Below, piece by piece: positions 1-7,153 of a stretch of 8,137 nucleotides of DNA (positions within the stretch are counted from its first letter, which is position 1; each line of letters starts with the position of its first letter). The DNA is taken from contig CAYFFW010000036.1 of the NCBI GenBank assembly GCA_964342745.1, forward strand, positions 1-8,137. Direction: 5' to 3'. The notes beneath the pieces are model-generated. The model worked only from the letters and a program-made list of their open reading frames with translations, had not been told where the DNA came from and did no database searches. The translations under genes were made by a program, and so were the position numbers. Source of the DNA: AEGEAN-183 sp964342745 (lineage in GTDB: Bacteria; Pseudomonadota; Gammaproteobacteria; Magnimaribacterales; Magnimaribacteraceae).

Positions 1-790
1 CTGAAGTTGCAAACCTTCCTCCTTCTAAAGGAACTAAAGGTCTTAAATCAGGAGGTAAAACAGGAAGAACTTCTAAAACCATCCACTCTGGTTTATTTCC
101 AGAATCTTTAAATGATCTTAGTAATTTAAGTCTTTTTGTTAGTTTCTTAATCTTGGCTTCAGATTTAGTTGTTGGAATTTCTGCTTCAATATCAGATATT
201 TCAGTATCCAGATCAAGATCTCTTAATAGGTTTTGTACTGACTCAGCGCCCATACCTGCTATGAACTCATCTCCCCATTGTTCTAAACATTCATAATATT
301 CTTCATCGGATAGGAGCTGTCCTTGATCTAAATCCGTCATCCCAGGATCTATAACAATAAATGACTCAAAATATAAAACTCTCTCTAAATCTCTTAGAGT
401 TAGATCAAGAGCTAAAGCTATTCTGGAAGGAAGAGATTTTAGAAACCAAATGTGAGCTACAGGTGCAGCTAATTCTATGTGACCCATTCTTTCTCTTCTA
501 ACCTTAGAAAGAGTAACTTCAACACCACATTTTTCGCATACAACTCCTCTGTGCTTCATCCTTTTATACTTACCACAGATGCACTCATAGTCTTTAATAG
601 GACCAAAAATCTTAGAGCAAAATAGTCCATCCCTTTCAGGTTTAAATGTTCTGTAATTTATAGTTTCAGGCTTCTTGACCTCACCATAAGACCAAGACCT
701 TATTTGTTGAGGGGAAGCCAATCCTGCCCTTATAGAGTTGTATTCGATTCCGTGACCTTGATCTCTTAATACATTAATTAAATCTTTCAT
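1..790 (-). CDS. rpoC: RNA polymerase subunit beta' (partial, N-terminal 263 codons)
   Basis: This is the start of the largest catalytic subunit of RNA polymerase, which carries the active-site magnesium and, with beta, forms the DNA/RNA channel. Translating back from the ATG at 788-790 gives 263 codons, and the gene continues past base 1. Visible landmarks are the N-terminal zinc ribbon, with Cys70, Cys72, Cys85 and Cys88 in the same positions as in E. coli, followed by the conserved stretch RRERMGHIELAAP (98-110). The window ends in the lid region, with PPDLRPLVPLEGGRFATS at 246-263. Numbering stays collinear with E. coli throughout. The start is supported by an AGGAG ribosome binding site whose last-coded bases overlap the rpoB stop codon, so translation is probably coupled to rpoB. 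The catalytic NADFDGD motif lies outside the window. Identity is certain; only completeness is unknown. Confidence 0.98.
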   Translation of the reverse strand, partial: MKDLINVLRDQGHGIEYNSIRAGLASPQQIRSWSYGEVKKPETINYRTFKPERDGLFCSKIFGPIKDYECICGKYKRMKHRGVVCEKCGVEVTLSKVRRERMGHIELAAPVAHIWFLKSLPSRIALALDLTLRDLERVLYFESFIVIDPGMTDLDQGQLLSDEEYYECLEQWGDEFIAGMGAESVQNLLRDLDLDTEISDIEAEIPTTKSEAKIKKLTKRLKLLRSFKDSGNKPEWMVLEVLPVLPPDLRPLVPLEGGRFATS

Positions 791-796
791 CTTTAT

Positions 797-801
797 CTCC
801 T
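797..801 (-). promoter_or_regulatory. Ribosome binding site of rpoC, overlapping the rpoB stop
   Basis: An AGGAG sequence lies 6 bases before the rpoC ATG and shares two bases with the rpoB TAG stop (800-802). This fixes the rpoC start and suggests that ribosomes finishing rpoB can restart on rpoC, which would help keep beta and beta' production balanced. Confidence 0.8.
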
Positions 802-3800
802 ACTTTTCAACTGATTCGAGATCAATATCAATACCTAAGGAACGAATTTCTTTTGTTAATACATTAAAGGACTCTGGTATACCAGCATCCATTTCGAAAT
901 TCCCATCTACCAAATTCTTATAGACTCTAGTTCTACCTGAAACATCATCAGATTTTACAGTTAACATTTCTTGAAGGGTGTGAGCAGCACCATATGCTTC
1001 TAATGCCCATACTTCCATCTCTCCAAATCTTTGGCCACCAAACTGAGCCTTTCCGCCTAAAGGTTGCTGAGTAACTAAACTATAACTGCCTGTAGATCTA
1101 GCATGCATCTTGTCTTCTACTAAATGATTTAATTTAAGAATATACATATAACCAACCGTAATAGGCCTATCAAATTCTTCACCTGTTCTTCCATCAAATA
1201 GCTTGCATTGACCGCTTAAGGGCAATCCAGCTAACTCGAGCATATCCTTTACTTCACTTTCTTTAGCACCATCAAAAACAGGAGTTGCCATAGGGACACC
1301 TTCTTTCAAATTCTCAGCTAACTCAATTACCTCTTTTTCACTTAAGGATTTGATACTTTTAGCAACATCTTCTCCATAAATTTTATCTAGTAAGGCTTTG
1401 ATTTCGGCAACACCCTTCTCTCCATCAAGTAAATGTTTAATCTTAGTGCCTAGTTCTTTAGCAGCCCAACCAAGATGAGTTTCTAAAACTTGGCCTACAT
1501 TCATTCTAGAAGGAACCCCTAATGGATTAAGAACGATATCTACGGGCTCTCCATTCTCATCATATGGCATGTCTTCCATAGGCATAATTACAGATATAAC
1601 ACCTTTATTCCCATGTCTTCCTGCTAGCTTGTCACCAGGCTGAATACGTCTCTTTATTGCTAAATAAACCTTAACAACTTTTAAAACACCAGGAAGTAAG
1701 TCATCACCTCCAGTTACTTTTGATTTCCTTTCAGCTGCTTTTTCTTTCAACTGTTCTTTATACTGGTTGAGATTTCCTTCTATCTCTTTAACTTGAGAAT
1801 TAATTGACTCATTTTGGAATCTGATTTTGAACCAGTCGTTTTTAGATAAATTTTCTAAATGGTCTGCGTTTAGACTAGACCCTTTTGGAATACCTTTAAA
1901 GGCAGAAACTTTCTTCCCTAGAATTATATTTTGCAATCTAGAAAATGTTGCTTCCTCAATGATGTTAAGCTCCTCATCAATATCCTTCTTAATCAGTTCT
2001 AATTGAGACCCTTCTATATCAATAGCTCTTCCGTCTTTCTCTAATCCTTCTCTAGTAAATACATGAACATCAATAATAGTTCCATCCCCTCCAGAAGGCA
2101 CTCTTAAAGAACTATCCTTAACATCTGAAGCCTTTTCACCAAATATAGCTCTTAGTAATTTTTCTTCAGGGCTAAGTTGAGTTTCTCCCTTTGGAGTTAC
2201 TTTACCGACTAAGATGTCACCTGCTTTTACTTCAGCCCCAATATGAACTATTCCAAACTCATCTAATTTAGATAGGGCTGAGTCACCTACATTAGGAATA
2301 TCTGCAGAAATTTCTTCTGCTCCTAATTTTGTATCTCTAGCAATGCAAGTGAGTTCTTGGATATGGATGCTTGTGAACTTATCTTCACTTACTAGTCTGT
2401 CTGAAATAAGAATTGAATCTTCAAAGTTATAGCCATGCCAAGGCATGAAAGCAATACGTACATTCTGTCCTAAAGAAAGTTCACCTAAATCAACAGAAGG
2501 GCCGTCAGCTAAAATATCATTCTTACTTACTTTATCCCCTTCAACTACTATAGGCCTTTGATTTATACATGTAGTTTGGTTAGACCTTGTGTACTTAATA
2601 ATATTATAGATATCTACTCCAGACTCTCCTGGTTTGATTTCTTTTTCATTTACTCTTACAACTATCCTGCTTGCATCAATACTTTCTATTTGGCCTCCTC
2701 TTTTAGCAATTACACAAGAACCTGAATCTCTAGCTACCACTCTTTCCATGCCAGTTCCGACCAAAGGAGTCTCTGTTTGCAAAGTGGGAACTGCCTGTCT
2801 CATCATATTTGAACCCATTAAAGCTCTATTTGCATCATCATGCTCAAGAAAAGGTATTAAAGATGCTGCTACTGAAACTACTTGTTGAGGAGAAACATCC
2901 ATAAAATCTACATTTTCAGGAGGCATAAGAGAGAATTCATTTTTATACCTAACAGGTACTAGCTCTTCAATGAATTTATTCTTACTATCTAATAGGGCAC
3001 TTGCTTGAGCAATAATGTAGTCACCTTCTTCAATAGCAGAAAGGTATTCAAATTTATCTGTAACTTTCCCATCTTTAGCTTTTCTAAAAGGACTTTCTAA
3101 AAATCCATATTCATTTGTTCTGGCAAAGGCTGCTAGAGAGTTTATTAAACCGATATTTGGTCCTTCAGGGGTTTCAATAGGACAAACTCTTCCGTAATGA
3201 GTAGGATGAACATCTCTTACTTCAAAACCTGCTCTTTCCCTAGTTAAACCACCTGGGCCTAGAGCCGAAACTCTTCTTTTATGTGTCACCTCAGCAAGAG
3301 GATTTACTTGATCCATGAACTGGGAAAGTTGACTAGAACCAAAAAACTCTTTTATAGCAGCAGATACAGGTTTGGCGTTAATTAAGTCTTGTGGACCCAG
3401 ATCATCTGTTTCAGCAGTAGTAAGCCTTTCTCTAACAGCTCTCTCTACCCTAATCAAACCTATCCTGTATTGATTAGAAACCATTTCTCCAACTGATCTA
3501 ACTCTTCTGTTACCGAGGTGATCAATATCATCAACTTGTTCCTTTCCATTTCTTATAGCTACTAGAGTTTTTAAGGAATCAACAATATCTTCCTTTTCTA
3601 GAATCCTACTACCCTCTATTGACTCCTTACCTAATCGTTTATTAAATTTCATCCTCCCTACATCAGAAAGATCATATCTGTCAGGATTAAAGAATAGGCT
3701 ATTAAATAAAGTATTAGCTGCTTCTTTTGTTGGAGGTTCTCCAGGCCTCATCATCCTATAAATTTCTACTAGGGCCTCAATGTCATTGGCTGTAGAGTCA

Positions 3801-4867
3801 GCTCTGAGGGTATCAGCCATATAAGGTCCTGATTCAAGATCATTTATGTAAAGTATCTCTACTTCTTTTAACCCTAAACCAGCTATAACTGACAAGATTT
3901 CTTCATCTATCAATGTATTAGACTTAATCACTACTTCGCCAGTCTTTGTGTCTACAATATCTTTAGCCATTACCAAGCCTTCCATACTTTGTTGATCAAA
4001 ATCTAAAGACTTAATTTTCGCACTTTCTATCTTCCTTATATGTCTAGCACTAATTCTCTCTCCTTTTTTGACAATGGTTTCAGTTCTGTGAACAATCTCC
4101 ATTGGAGATACGCGTCCCATTAATCTTTTAGGTATTAACTGAAGTTGAAAATCTCCTTTGGAGTTAACTTTAAACTTCTCAGTTTCATAAAAACTCTCTA
4201 ATATTTCTTGGTCTGTAAGGCCTAAAGCTTTTAGCAAGATGGAGGCAAAAAGTTTTCTTCTCCTGTCAATTCTTACATAGACAAGGTCTTTAGCATCAAA
4301 CTCAAAGTCTAGCCAAGAGCCTCTGTAAGGTATTATTCTAGCGCTATACAAAACCTTTCCAGAAGAATGACTCTTGCCTTTATCATGATCAAAGAATAAG
4401 CCTGGTGAACGATGAAGTTGTGATACAACTACCCTTTCAGTCCCATTAATAACAAACGTCCCATGATCAGTCATTAAAGGTACAGTTCCCATGTATACTT
4501 TCTGAGACTTTCCCTCTTTTAGCTTCTCTGTTTCTTTATCTATAAAGAAAAGATCACACTGTATATGTAAAGAAGCTTCGTAAGTTACTCCTTTAAGCTT
4601 ACATTCTCTTTCATCAAAAATAGGTTTCCCTAGTTCATAGTGTCTAAACTCCATTCTTGCATTGCCATTATGGCTTTCTATAGGAAAAATTGAGTTTAAA
4701 ACACCTTGTAATCCCTGATTCTTCCTTTTTAAAGGATCGACTTCCTTTTGAAGAAAATCTTCATAAGACTCAAGTTGAGTTGATAAAAGATTTGGTAATT
4801 CCATAACACTGGAAATTTTCTCAAAACTTCGTCTTATTCTTTTCTTCTCCGTATATGAAAACGCCAT
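800..4867 (-). CDS. rpoB: RNA polymerase subunit beta
   Basis: This is the beta subunit of the core RNA polymerase; it pairs with beta' to form the active-site cleft. The gene is complete at 1355 residues, against 1342 in E. coli and about 1357 in pseudomonads. In order, the sequence shows the N-terminal lobe (NGTERVVVSQLHRSPG, 141-156), the rifampicin region (SSQLSQFMDQ from 511, E. coli number plus 3), the fork and beta pincer (THYGRVCPIETPEGPNIG, 556-573), the acidic pair Glu816-Asp817, the active-site lysines Lys1080 and Lys1088 in GDKLAGRHGNKG, and the C-terminal clamp/switch block around GGKAQFGGQRFGEMEVWALE (1271-1290). The extra residues over E. coli fall mainly around 985-1005, as recalled for pseudomonads. 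Two rifampicin-pocket positions differ from E. coli: Val521 (E. coli Asn518) and Ala525 (E. coli Ser522). An AGAGG at 4873-4877 sits 5 bases before the ATG. Only 35 bases separate it from rplL. Confidence 0.99.
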   Translation of the reverse strand: MAFSYTEKKRIRRSFEKISSVMELPNLLSTQLESYEDFLQKEVDPLKRKNQGLQGVLNSIFPIESHNGNARMEFRHYELGKPIFDERECKLKGVTYEASLHIQCDLFFIDKETEKLKEGKSQKVYMGTVPLMTDHGTFVINGTERVVVSQLHRSPGLFFDHDKGKSHSSGKVLYSARIIPYRGSWLDFEFDAKDLVYVRIDRRRKLFASILLKALGLTDQEILESFYETEKFKVNSKGDFQLQLIPKRLMGRVSPMEIVHRTETIVKKGERISARHIRKIESAKIKSLDFDQQSMEGLVMAKDIVDTKTGEVVIKSNTLIDEEILSVIAGLGLKEVEILYINDLESGPYMADTLRADSTANDIEALVEIYRMMRPGEPPTKEAANTLFNSLFFNPDRYDLSDVGRMKFNKRLGKESIEGSRILEKEDIVDSLKTLVAIRNGKEQVDDIDHLGNRRVRSVGEMVSNQYRIGLIRVERAVRERLTTAETDDLGPQDLINAKPVSAAIKEFFGSSQLSQFMDQVNPLAEVTHKRRVSALGPGGLTRERAGFEVRDVHPTHYGRVCPIETPEGPNIGLINSLAAFARTNEYGFLESPFRKAKDGKVTDKFEYLSAIEEGDYIIAQASALLDSKNKFIEELVPVRYKNEFSLMPPENVDFMDVSPQQVVSVAASLIPFLEHDDANRALMGSNMMRQAVPTLQTETPLVGTGMERVVARDSGSCVIAKRGGQIESIDASRIVVRVNEKEIKPGESGVDIYNIIKYTRSNQTTCINQRPIVVEGDKVSKNDILADGPSVDLGELSLGQNVRIAFMPWHGYNFEDSILISDRLVSEDKFTSIHIQELTCIARDTKLGAEEISADIPNVGDSALSKLDEFGIVHIGAEVKAGDILVGKVTPKGETQLSPEEKLLRAIFGEKASDVKDSSLRVPSGGDGTIIDVHVFTREGLEKDGRAIDIEGSQLELIKKDIDEELNIIEEATFSRLQNIILGKKVSAFKGIPKGSSLNADHLENLSKNDWFKIRFQNESINSQVKEIEGNLNQYKEQLKEKAAERKSKVTGGDDLLPGVLKVVKVYLAIKRRIQPGDKLAGRHGNKGVISVIMPMEDMPYDENGEPVDIVLNPLGVPSRMNVGQVLETHLGWAAKELGTKIKHLLDGEKGVAEIKALLDKIYGEDVAKSIKSLSEKEVIELAENLKEGVPMATPVFDGAKESEVKDMLELAGLPLSGQCKLFDGRTGEEFDRPITVGYMYILKLNHLVEDKMHARSTGSYSLVTQQPLGGKAQFGGQRFGEMEVWALEAYGAAHTLQEMLTVKSDDVSGRTRVYKNLVDGNFEMDAGIPESFNVLTKEIRSLGIDIDLESVEK

Positions 4868-4902
4868 AAATGCCTCTTTTTTGATTGATTAACTTTTAAA
4901 AT
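4868..4902 (-). other. Short rplL-rpoB spacer with no visible attenuator
   Basis: These 35 AT-rich bases contain only a modest AGAGG ribosome binding site for rpoB. No stem-loop followed by a T-run and no long duplex that could be an RNase III site can be drawn. In E. coli this junction is about 320 bases and holds a partial terminator and an RNase III processing site (recalled), so that control cannot sit here. Confidence 0.7.
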
Positions 4903-5286
4903 TTATTTGAACTCAGATTTAGCTCCTGCTTCCTCTAGCTGTTTACCAAATTCATCTGCTTCAGCTTTTGTAATGCCTTCTTTAATAGCTGATGGAGCCC
5001 CATCAACCAAACCTTTAGCATCCTTTAAACCTAGTCCTGTTATAGCCCTTACAGCTTTAATAACATCTACCTTCTTGTCCCCAACTTCCAATAAGTGAAG
5101 GTCTCCAGTTGCAGCCTCATCAGCTTCTCCACTTTCAGAATCTCCAGCTGCAGGTGCAGCAGCAACTGCAACAGGTGCAGCAGCAGAGACTCCAAATTTC
5201 TCTTCCATAGCTGAAATCAAATCAACTATATCCATAACACTCATTTCAGAAATAGCTTCTAAAATATCTTCTTTACTTAACGCCAT
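4903..5286 (-). CDS. rplL: 50S ribosomal protein L7/L12
   Basis: This is the multicopy acidic stalk protein of the large subunit; it dimerises, binds L10 and recruits translational GTPases. The gene is complete at 127 residues, about six longer than E. coli. The N-terminal dimerisation domain is typical (MSVMDIVDLISAMEEKFGVS, 15-34), followed by an Ala/Pro-rich hinge (35-47) that runs into an acidic, Gly-rich stretch (48-62). The C-terminal factor-binding domain has KKVDVIKAVR (71-80) and GLGLKDAK (84-91). The usual EKTEFDVxL entry to the C-terminal domain is missing; residues 55-65 read ADEAATGDLHL instead. The other two frames do not restore the usual motif (one gives unrelated residues, the other a stop), so a simple frameshift does not explain it. 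GGAG at 5295-5298 lies 8 bases before the ATG. The gene follows rplJ by 27 bases, as expected for partners in the L10(L12) stalk complex. Confidence 0.98.
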   Translation of the reverse strand: MALSKEDILEAISEMSVMDIVDLISAMEEKFGVSAAAPVAVAAAPAAGDSESGEADEAATGDLHLLEVGDKKVDVIKAVRAITGLGLKDAKGLVDGAPSAIKEGITKAEADEFGKQLEEAGAKSEFK

Positions 5287-5313
5287 TTTTTATTCTCCAA
5301 TAAAATTAAAAAA

Positions 5314-5847
5314 TTAAGAATCTGCCTGTTCTTTTTGAAGCTTAATTGCTTGTATAGTTCTAGTTAATTTCGTCGGAACTTCGTTCATCAGCGAAACAAA
5401 CTTAACTAAAGGTGCATTAAGCAAACCAGCTAACTGAGCTATGGCTTCATCTTTGCTAGGTAGATTAGCTATATCATCTAATCTAGTTAACTCCAATAAA
5501 GTTTCTCCCATAGAAATACCCTTTACTTTAAAATTAGAATTAACTTTATTGAAGTTATAAGCTAATTTTGCAGCACTTGCTGGATCTTCTAAGGAAAAAG
5601 CTAAGATAGTAGGACCGACCAAAAGTTCATCAAGACAAGAAAATTTAGTATCAGTTAAAGCTCTTTTAGCTAACGTATTTCTTATAACCTTCAAGTGAAC
5701 TGAAGCGTTTCTGGCTTCTTCTCTTAAAGTAGTCAATTCCGAAACAGAGGTACCATGGTAATCAGCTGCTATAGCTGAAATAGCTTTATTAGCTACCTCA
5801 TGAAGCTCTTCAATAGCTACTTTCTTGTCATTAATGCGCATTGGCAT
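5314..5847 (-). CDS. rplJ: 50S ribosomal protein L10
   Basis: L10 is the base of the ribosomal stalk: it binds 23S rRNA near the L11 site and carries L7/L12 dimers on its C-terminal helix. In gammaproteobacteria the L10-L12 complex also represses its own mRNA. The gene is complete at 177 residues, against 165 in E. coli. The rRNA-binding N-terminal domain includes HLKVIRNTLAKRAL (51-64) and LLVGPTILAFS (75-85), and PSKDEAIAQLAGLLNAP (130-146) leads into the C-terminal helix (to about 175) that binds L12. Two ATG codons lie close together (5845-5847 and 5839-5841). I chose the first because a perfect AGGAGG lies 8 bases upstream of it, against 14 for the second. The 188 bases in front of it carry the structured autoregulatory leader. 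Confidence 0.98.
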   Translation of the reverse strand: MPMRINDKKVAIEELHEVANKAISAIAADYHGTSVSELTTLREEARNASVHLKVIRNTLAKRALTDTKFSCLDELLVGPTILAFSLEDPASAAKLAYNFNKVNSNFKVKGISMGETLLELTRLDDIANLPSKDEAIAQLAGLLNAPLVKFVSLMNEVPTKLTRTIQAIKLQKEQADS

Positions 5848-5855
5848 TTTCTTAT

Positions 5856-5861
5856 CCTCCT
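5856..5861 (-). promoter_or_regulatory. Ribosome binding site of rplJ
   Basis: A perfect AGGAGG lies 8 bases before the ATG at 5845-5847. It is the strongest ribosome binding site in the window, it selects the first of two nearby ATGs, and part of it can pair with CCT at 5878-5880 in a possible sequestering hairpin. Confidence 0.85.
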
Positions 5862-5886
5862 CTAACTAAAATCAATTAGGTAGAAA

Positions 5887-6008
5887 GTTGGATGCAAAAA
5901 CATAATTTTCATTATGTACGCTTCCATCTGCGCAGGTTTTAAGTATTAAGCAAAACAAATGCTTTGCACCTGCGGTCTTTGATAAATGCGAACTAAGCGC
6001 ACCGTATC
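5887..6008 (-). promoter_or_regulatory. L10 leader: autoregulatory RNA upstream of rplJ
   Basis: Read on the minus strand, this region folds into three consecutive hairpins. The first (6008 to 5981) pairs GATA with TATC and GTGCG with CGCAT around a CTTAGTT loop. The second pairs CGCAGGT (5974-5968) perfectly with ACCTGCG (5937-5931); inside it is a 7-pair hairpin GCAAAGC/GTTTTGC (5967-5950) and a one-sided bulge of 12 bases (5949-5938), a shape compatible with a kinked protein site. The third pairs TGGAAGC (5926-5920) with GCATCCA (5895-5889) with one A-A mismatch, enclosing ACATAAT-GAAA-ATTATGT. The CCTGCG-cAGAtGG junction resembles my recollection of the E. coli rplJ leader (CCTGCGTAGACGG), the binding site of the L10(L12)4 complex. 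Position, length and architecture all fit the L10 leader family. In E. coli binding shuts off rplJL translation; the same role here is inference. Confidence 0.85.
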
Positions 6009-6026
6009 TAAGAATTTTTTATTAAA

Positions 6027-6056
6027 AATATACATTTAAAAACTTATTGAGCTCAA
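6027..6056 (-). promoter_or_regulatory. Candidate weak promoter for rplJL-rpoBC
   Basis: TTGAGC (6051-6056) and TATATT (6027-6032) are separated by 18 bases and resemble sigma-70 -35 and -10 boxes. They lie at the very end of rplA and just past its stop. Transcription from here would start near base 6020, just before the first leader hairpin. E. coli has an L10 promoter in a comparable place. In AT-rich DNA such matches arise by chance, so this is a weak call. Confidence 0.3.
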
Positions 6057-6725
6057 ATCTATTTCTATTCCCGCCCCCATTGTTGAACTTATAGATAACT
6101 TCTTAACGAAAACACCTTTTGAAGATGCAGGTTTATTCTTTTTTAGATCTGCAAGTAAAGCTTCTACATTTTGTTTAATTTGCTCTGATTCATATGAAAG
6201 ATCTCCTATCCTTCCATGCACTATCCCACTTTTATCTGCTCTATATCTAATTTGACCTGCTTTAGCATTCTTAACGGCATTTACAACATCTTTTGTAACT
6301 GTTCCTGTTTTAGGGTTTGGCATAATGCCTTTTGGACCTAATATTTTTCCTAGAGGACTTACTAACTTCATAGTTTCAGGAGTCGCAATAACCACATCAT
6401 AATCGTCGTCGCCCTGCTTCATTTTTTCAACCAGGTCCTCCATTCCTACAGAATCAGCACCTGCGCTTAGGGCCTCTTTAGCGTCATCTCCATCGACAAA
6501 AACTGCAACTTTCGAAGCTTTTCCTGTTCCGGAAGGTAAATTAGTTGCGCTTCTCACAGTTTGATCTGATTTTGAACTGTCTACTCCAAGATTAATAGCA
6601 ACGTCTATTGCTTCTACAAAATTAGATTTGGGAGCTGCTTTTAAAAAAGCTATAGCTTCGTCCATATCGTATTTTCTTTCCTCAATTAAACTGAGGTACT
6701 CTCTTCTCTTGCTTACCTTGGACAC
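6036..6725 (-). CDS. rplA: 50S ribosomal protein L1
   Basis: L1 forms the mobile arm of the large subunit that handles tRNA leaving the E site, and in many bacteria it represses translation of its own L11-L1 mRNA. The gene is complete at 229 residues, against about 234 in E. coli. Landmarks are the N-terminal KRREYL start, FVEAIDVAINLGVDSSKSDQ (36-55) in domain I, LGPKGIMPNPKTGTV (129-143) in domain II, and KKLSISSTMGAG (208-219), the RNA-contacting segment with Thr215 and Met216. The start is GTG at 6723-6725, sharing one base with the rplK stop in a TAGTG overlap. A GAGG at 6736-6739 is 10 bases upstream and an AAGGA at 6728-6732 is only 2 bases away. The next in-frame Met is residue 21, inside the conserved domain, so the GTG start is the sensible choice. 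Confidence 0.97.
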   Translation of the reverse strand: MSKVSKRREYLSLIEERKYDMDEAIAFLKAAPKSNFVEAIDVAINLGVDSSKSDQTVRSATNLPSGTGKASKVAVFVDGDDAKEALSAGADSVGMEDLVEKMKQGDDDYDVVIATPETMKLVSPLGKILGPKGIMPNPKTGTVTKDVVNAVKNAKAGQIRYRADKSGIVHGRIGDLSYESEQIKQNVEALLADLKKNKPASSKGVFVKKLSISSTMGAGIEIDLSSISF

Positions 6726-7153
6726 TATCCTTCTACCTCAATTCCTGCGCTTCTTGCACTACCTTCTAGAGTTCTTACTGCTGCATCGATGTCAGCTGCT
6801 GTCAAATCAGGGTCTTTTATTTTAGCTATCTCTTCTAGTTGAGATCTTGTTACTTTGCCAACTTTTTCACTATTTGGAGTCCCGCTACCCTTGGGCACTC
6901 CTGCTGCTTTCTTGATGAGAACAGAAGCAGGAGTAGTCTTGATGATAAAATCGAAGCTCTTATCTTCGTAGACAGTTATCACTACTGGAACTGGAAGACC
7001 TTTCTCAACTTCACCTGTTCTAGCGTTAAAGGCATTACAGAAATCCATTAAGTTTAGTCCATGTTGGCCTAATGCAGGACCAACTGGAGGACTGGGAGAG
7101 GCCGATCCAGCAGGCACTTGTAATTTTATGTAACCATCTATCTGTTTTGCCAT
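6725..7153 (-). CDS. rplK: 50S ribosomal protein L11
   Basis: L11 binds the GTPase-associated region of 23S rRNA at the base of the stalk and is needed for RelA activation on stalled ribosomes. The gene is complete at 142 residues, exactly the E. coli length. The N-terminal domain has LQVPAGSASPSPPVGPALGQ (11-30), including Pro22 and Pro26, the positions associated with thiostrepton-type binding. The rRNA-binding C-terminal domain contains KKAAGVPKGSGTPN and the helix with LEEIAKIKDPDLTAADIDAA. The ATG at 7151-7153 overlaps the nusG stop in TAATG, and only a weak GAGAAAG-type ribosome binding site precedes it, so translation is probably coupled to nusG. There is no space upstream for a separate promoter or leader. 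Confidence 0.98.
   Translation of the reverse strand: MAKQIDGYIKLQVPAGSASPSPPVGPALGQHGLNLMDFCNAFNARTGEVEKGLPVPVVITVYEDKSFDFIIKTTPASVLIKKAAGVPKGSGTPNSEKVGKVTRSQLEEIAKIKDPDLTAADIDAAVRTLEGSARSAGIEVEG

Noticed and set aside
2634..2888. 84-codon open frame on the plus strand inside rpoB
   Set aside because: It lies antisense to well-conserved rpoB codons and its product has no recognisable family, so it is a shadow of rpoB.
4907..5098. 63-codon open frame on the plus strand inside rplL
   Set aside because: It is the reverse complement of the conserved L7/L12 C-terminal domain, with no family match.
5896..5917. Hairpin ACATAAT-GAAA-ATTATGT followed by T's as an intrinsic terminator before rplJ
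   Set aside because: The stem has only one G-C pair, the T-run is short, and it is enclosed by the TGGAAGC/GCATCCA helix of the leader, so it fits better as part of the L10 leader.
5950..5974. CGCAGGT/ACCTGCG inverted repeat as a mobile-element end or attachment site
   Set aside because: No transposase, target duplication or second copy is present, and its position matches the L10 leader stem.
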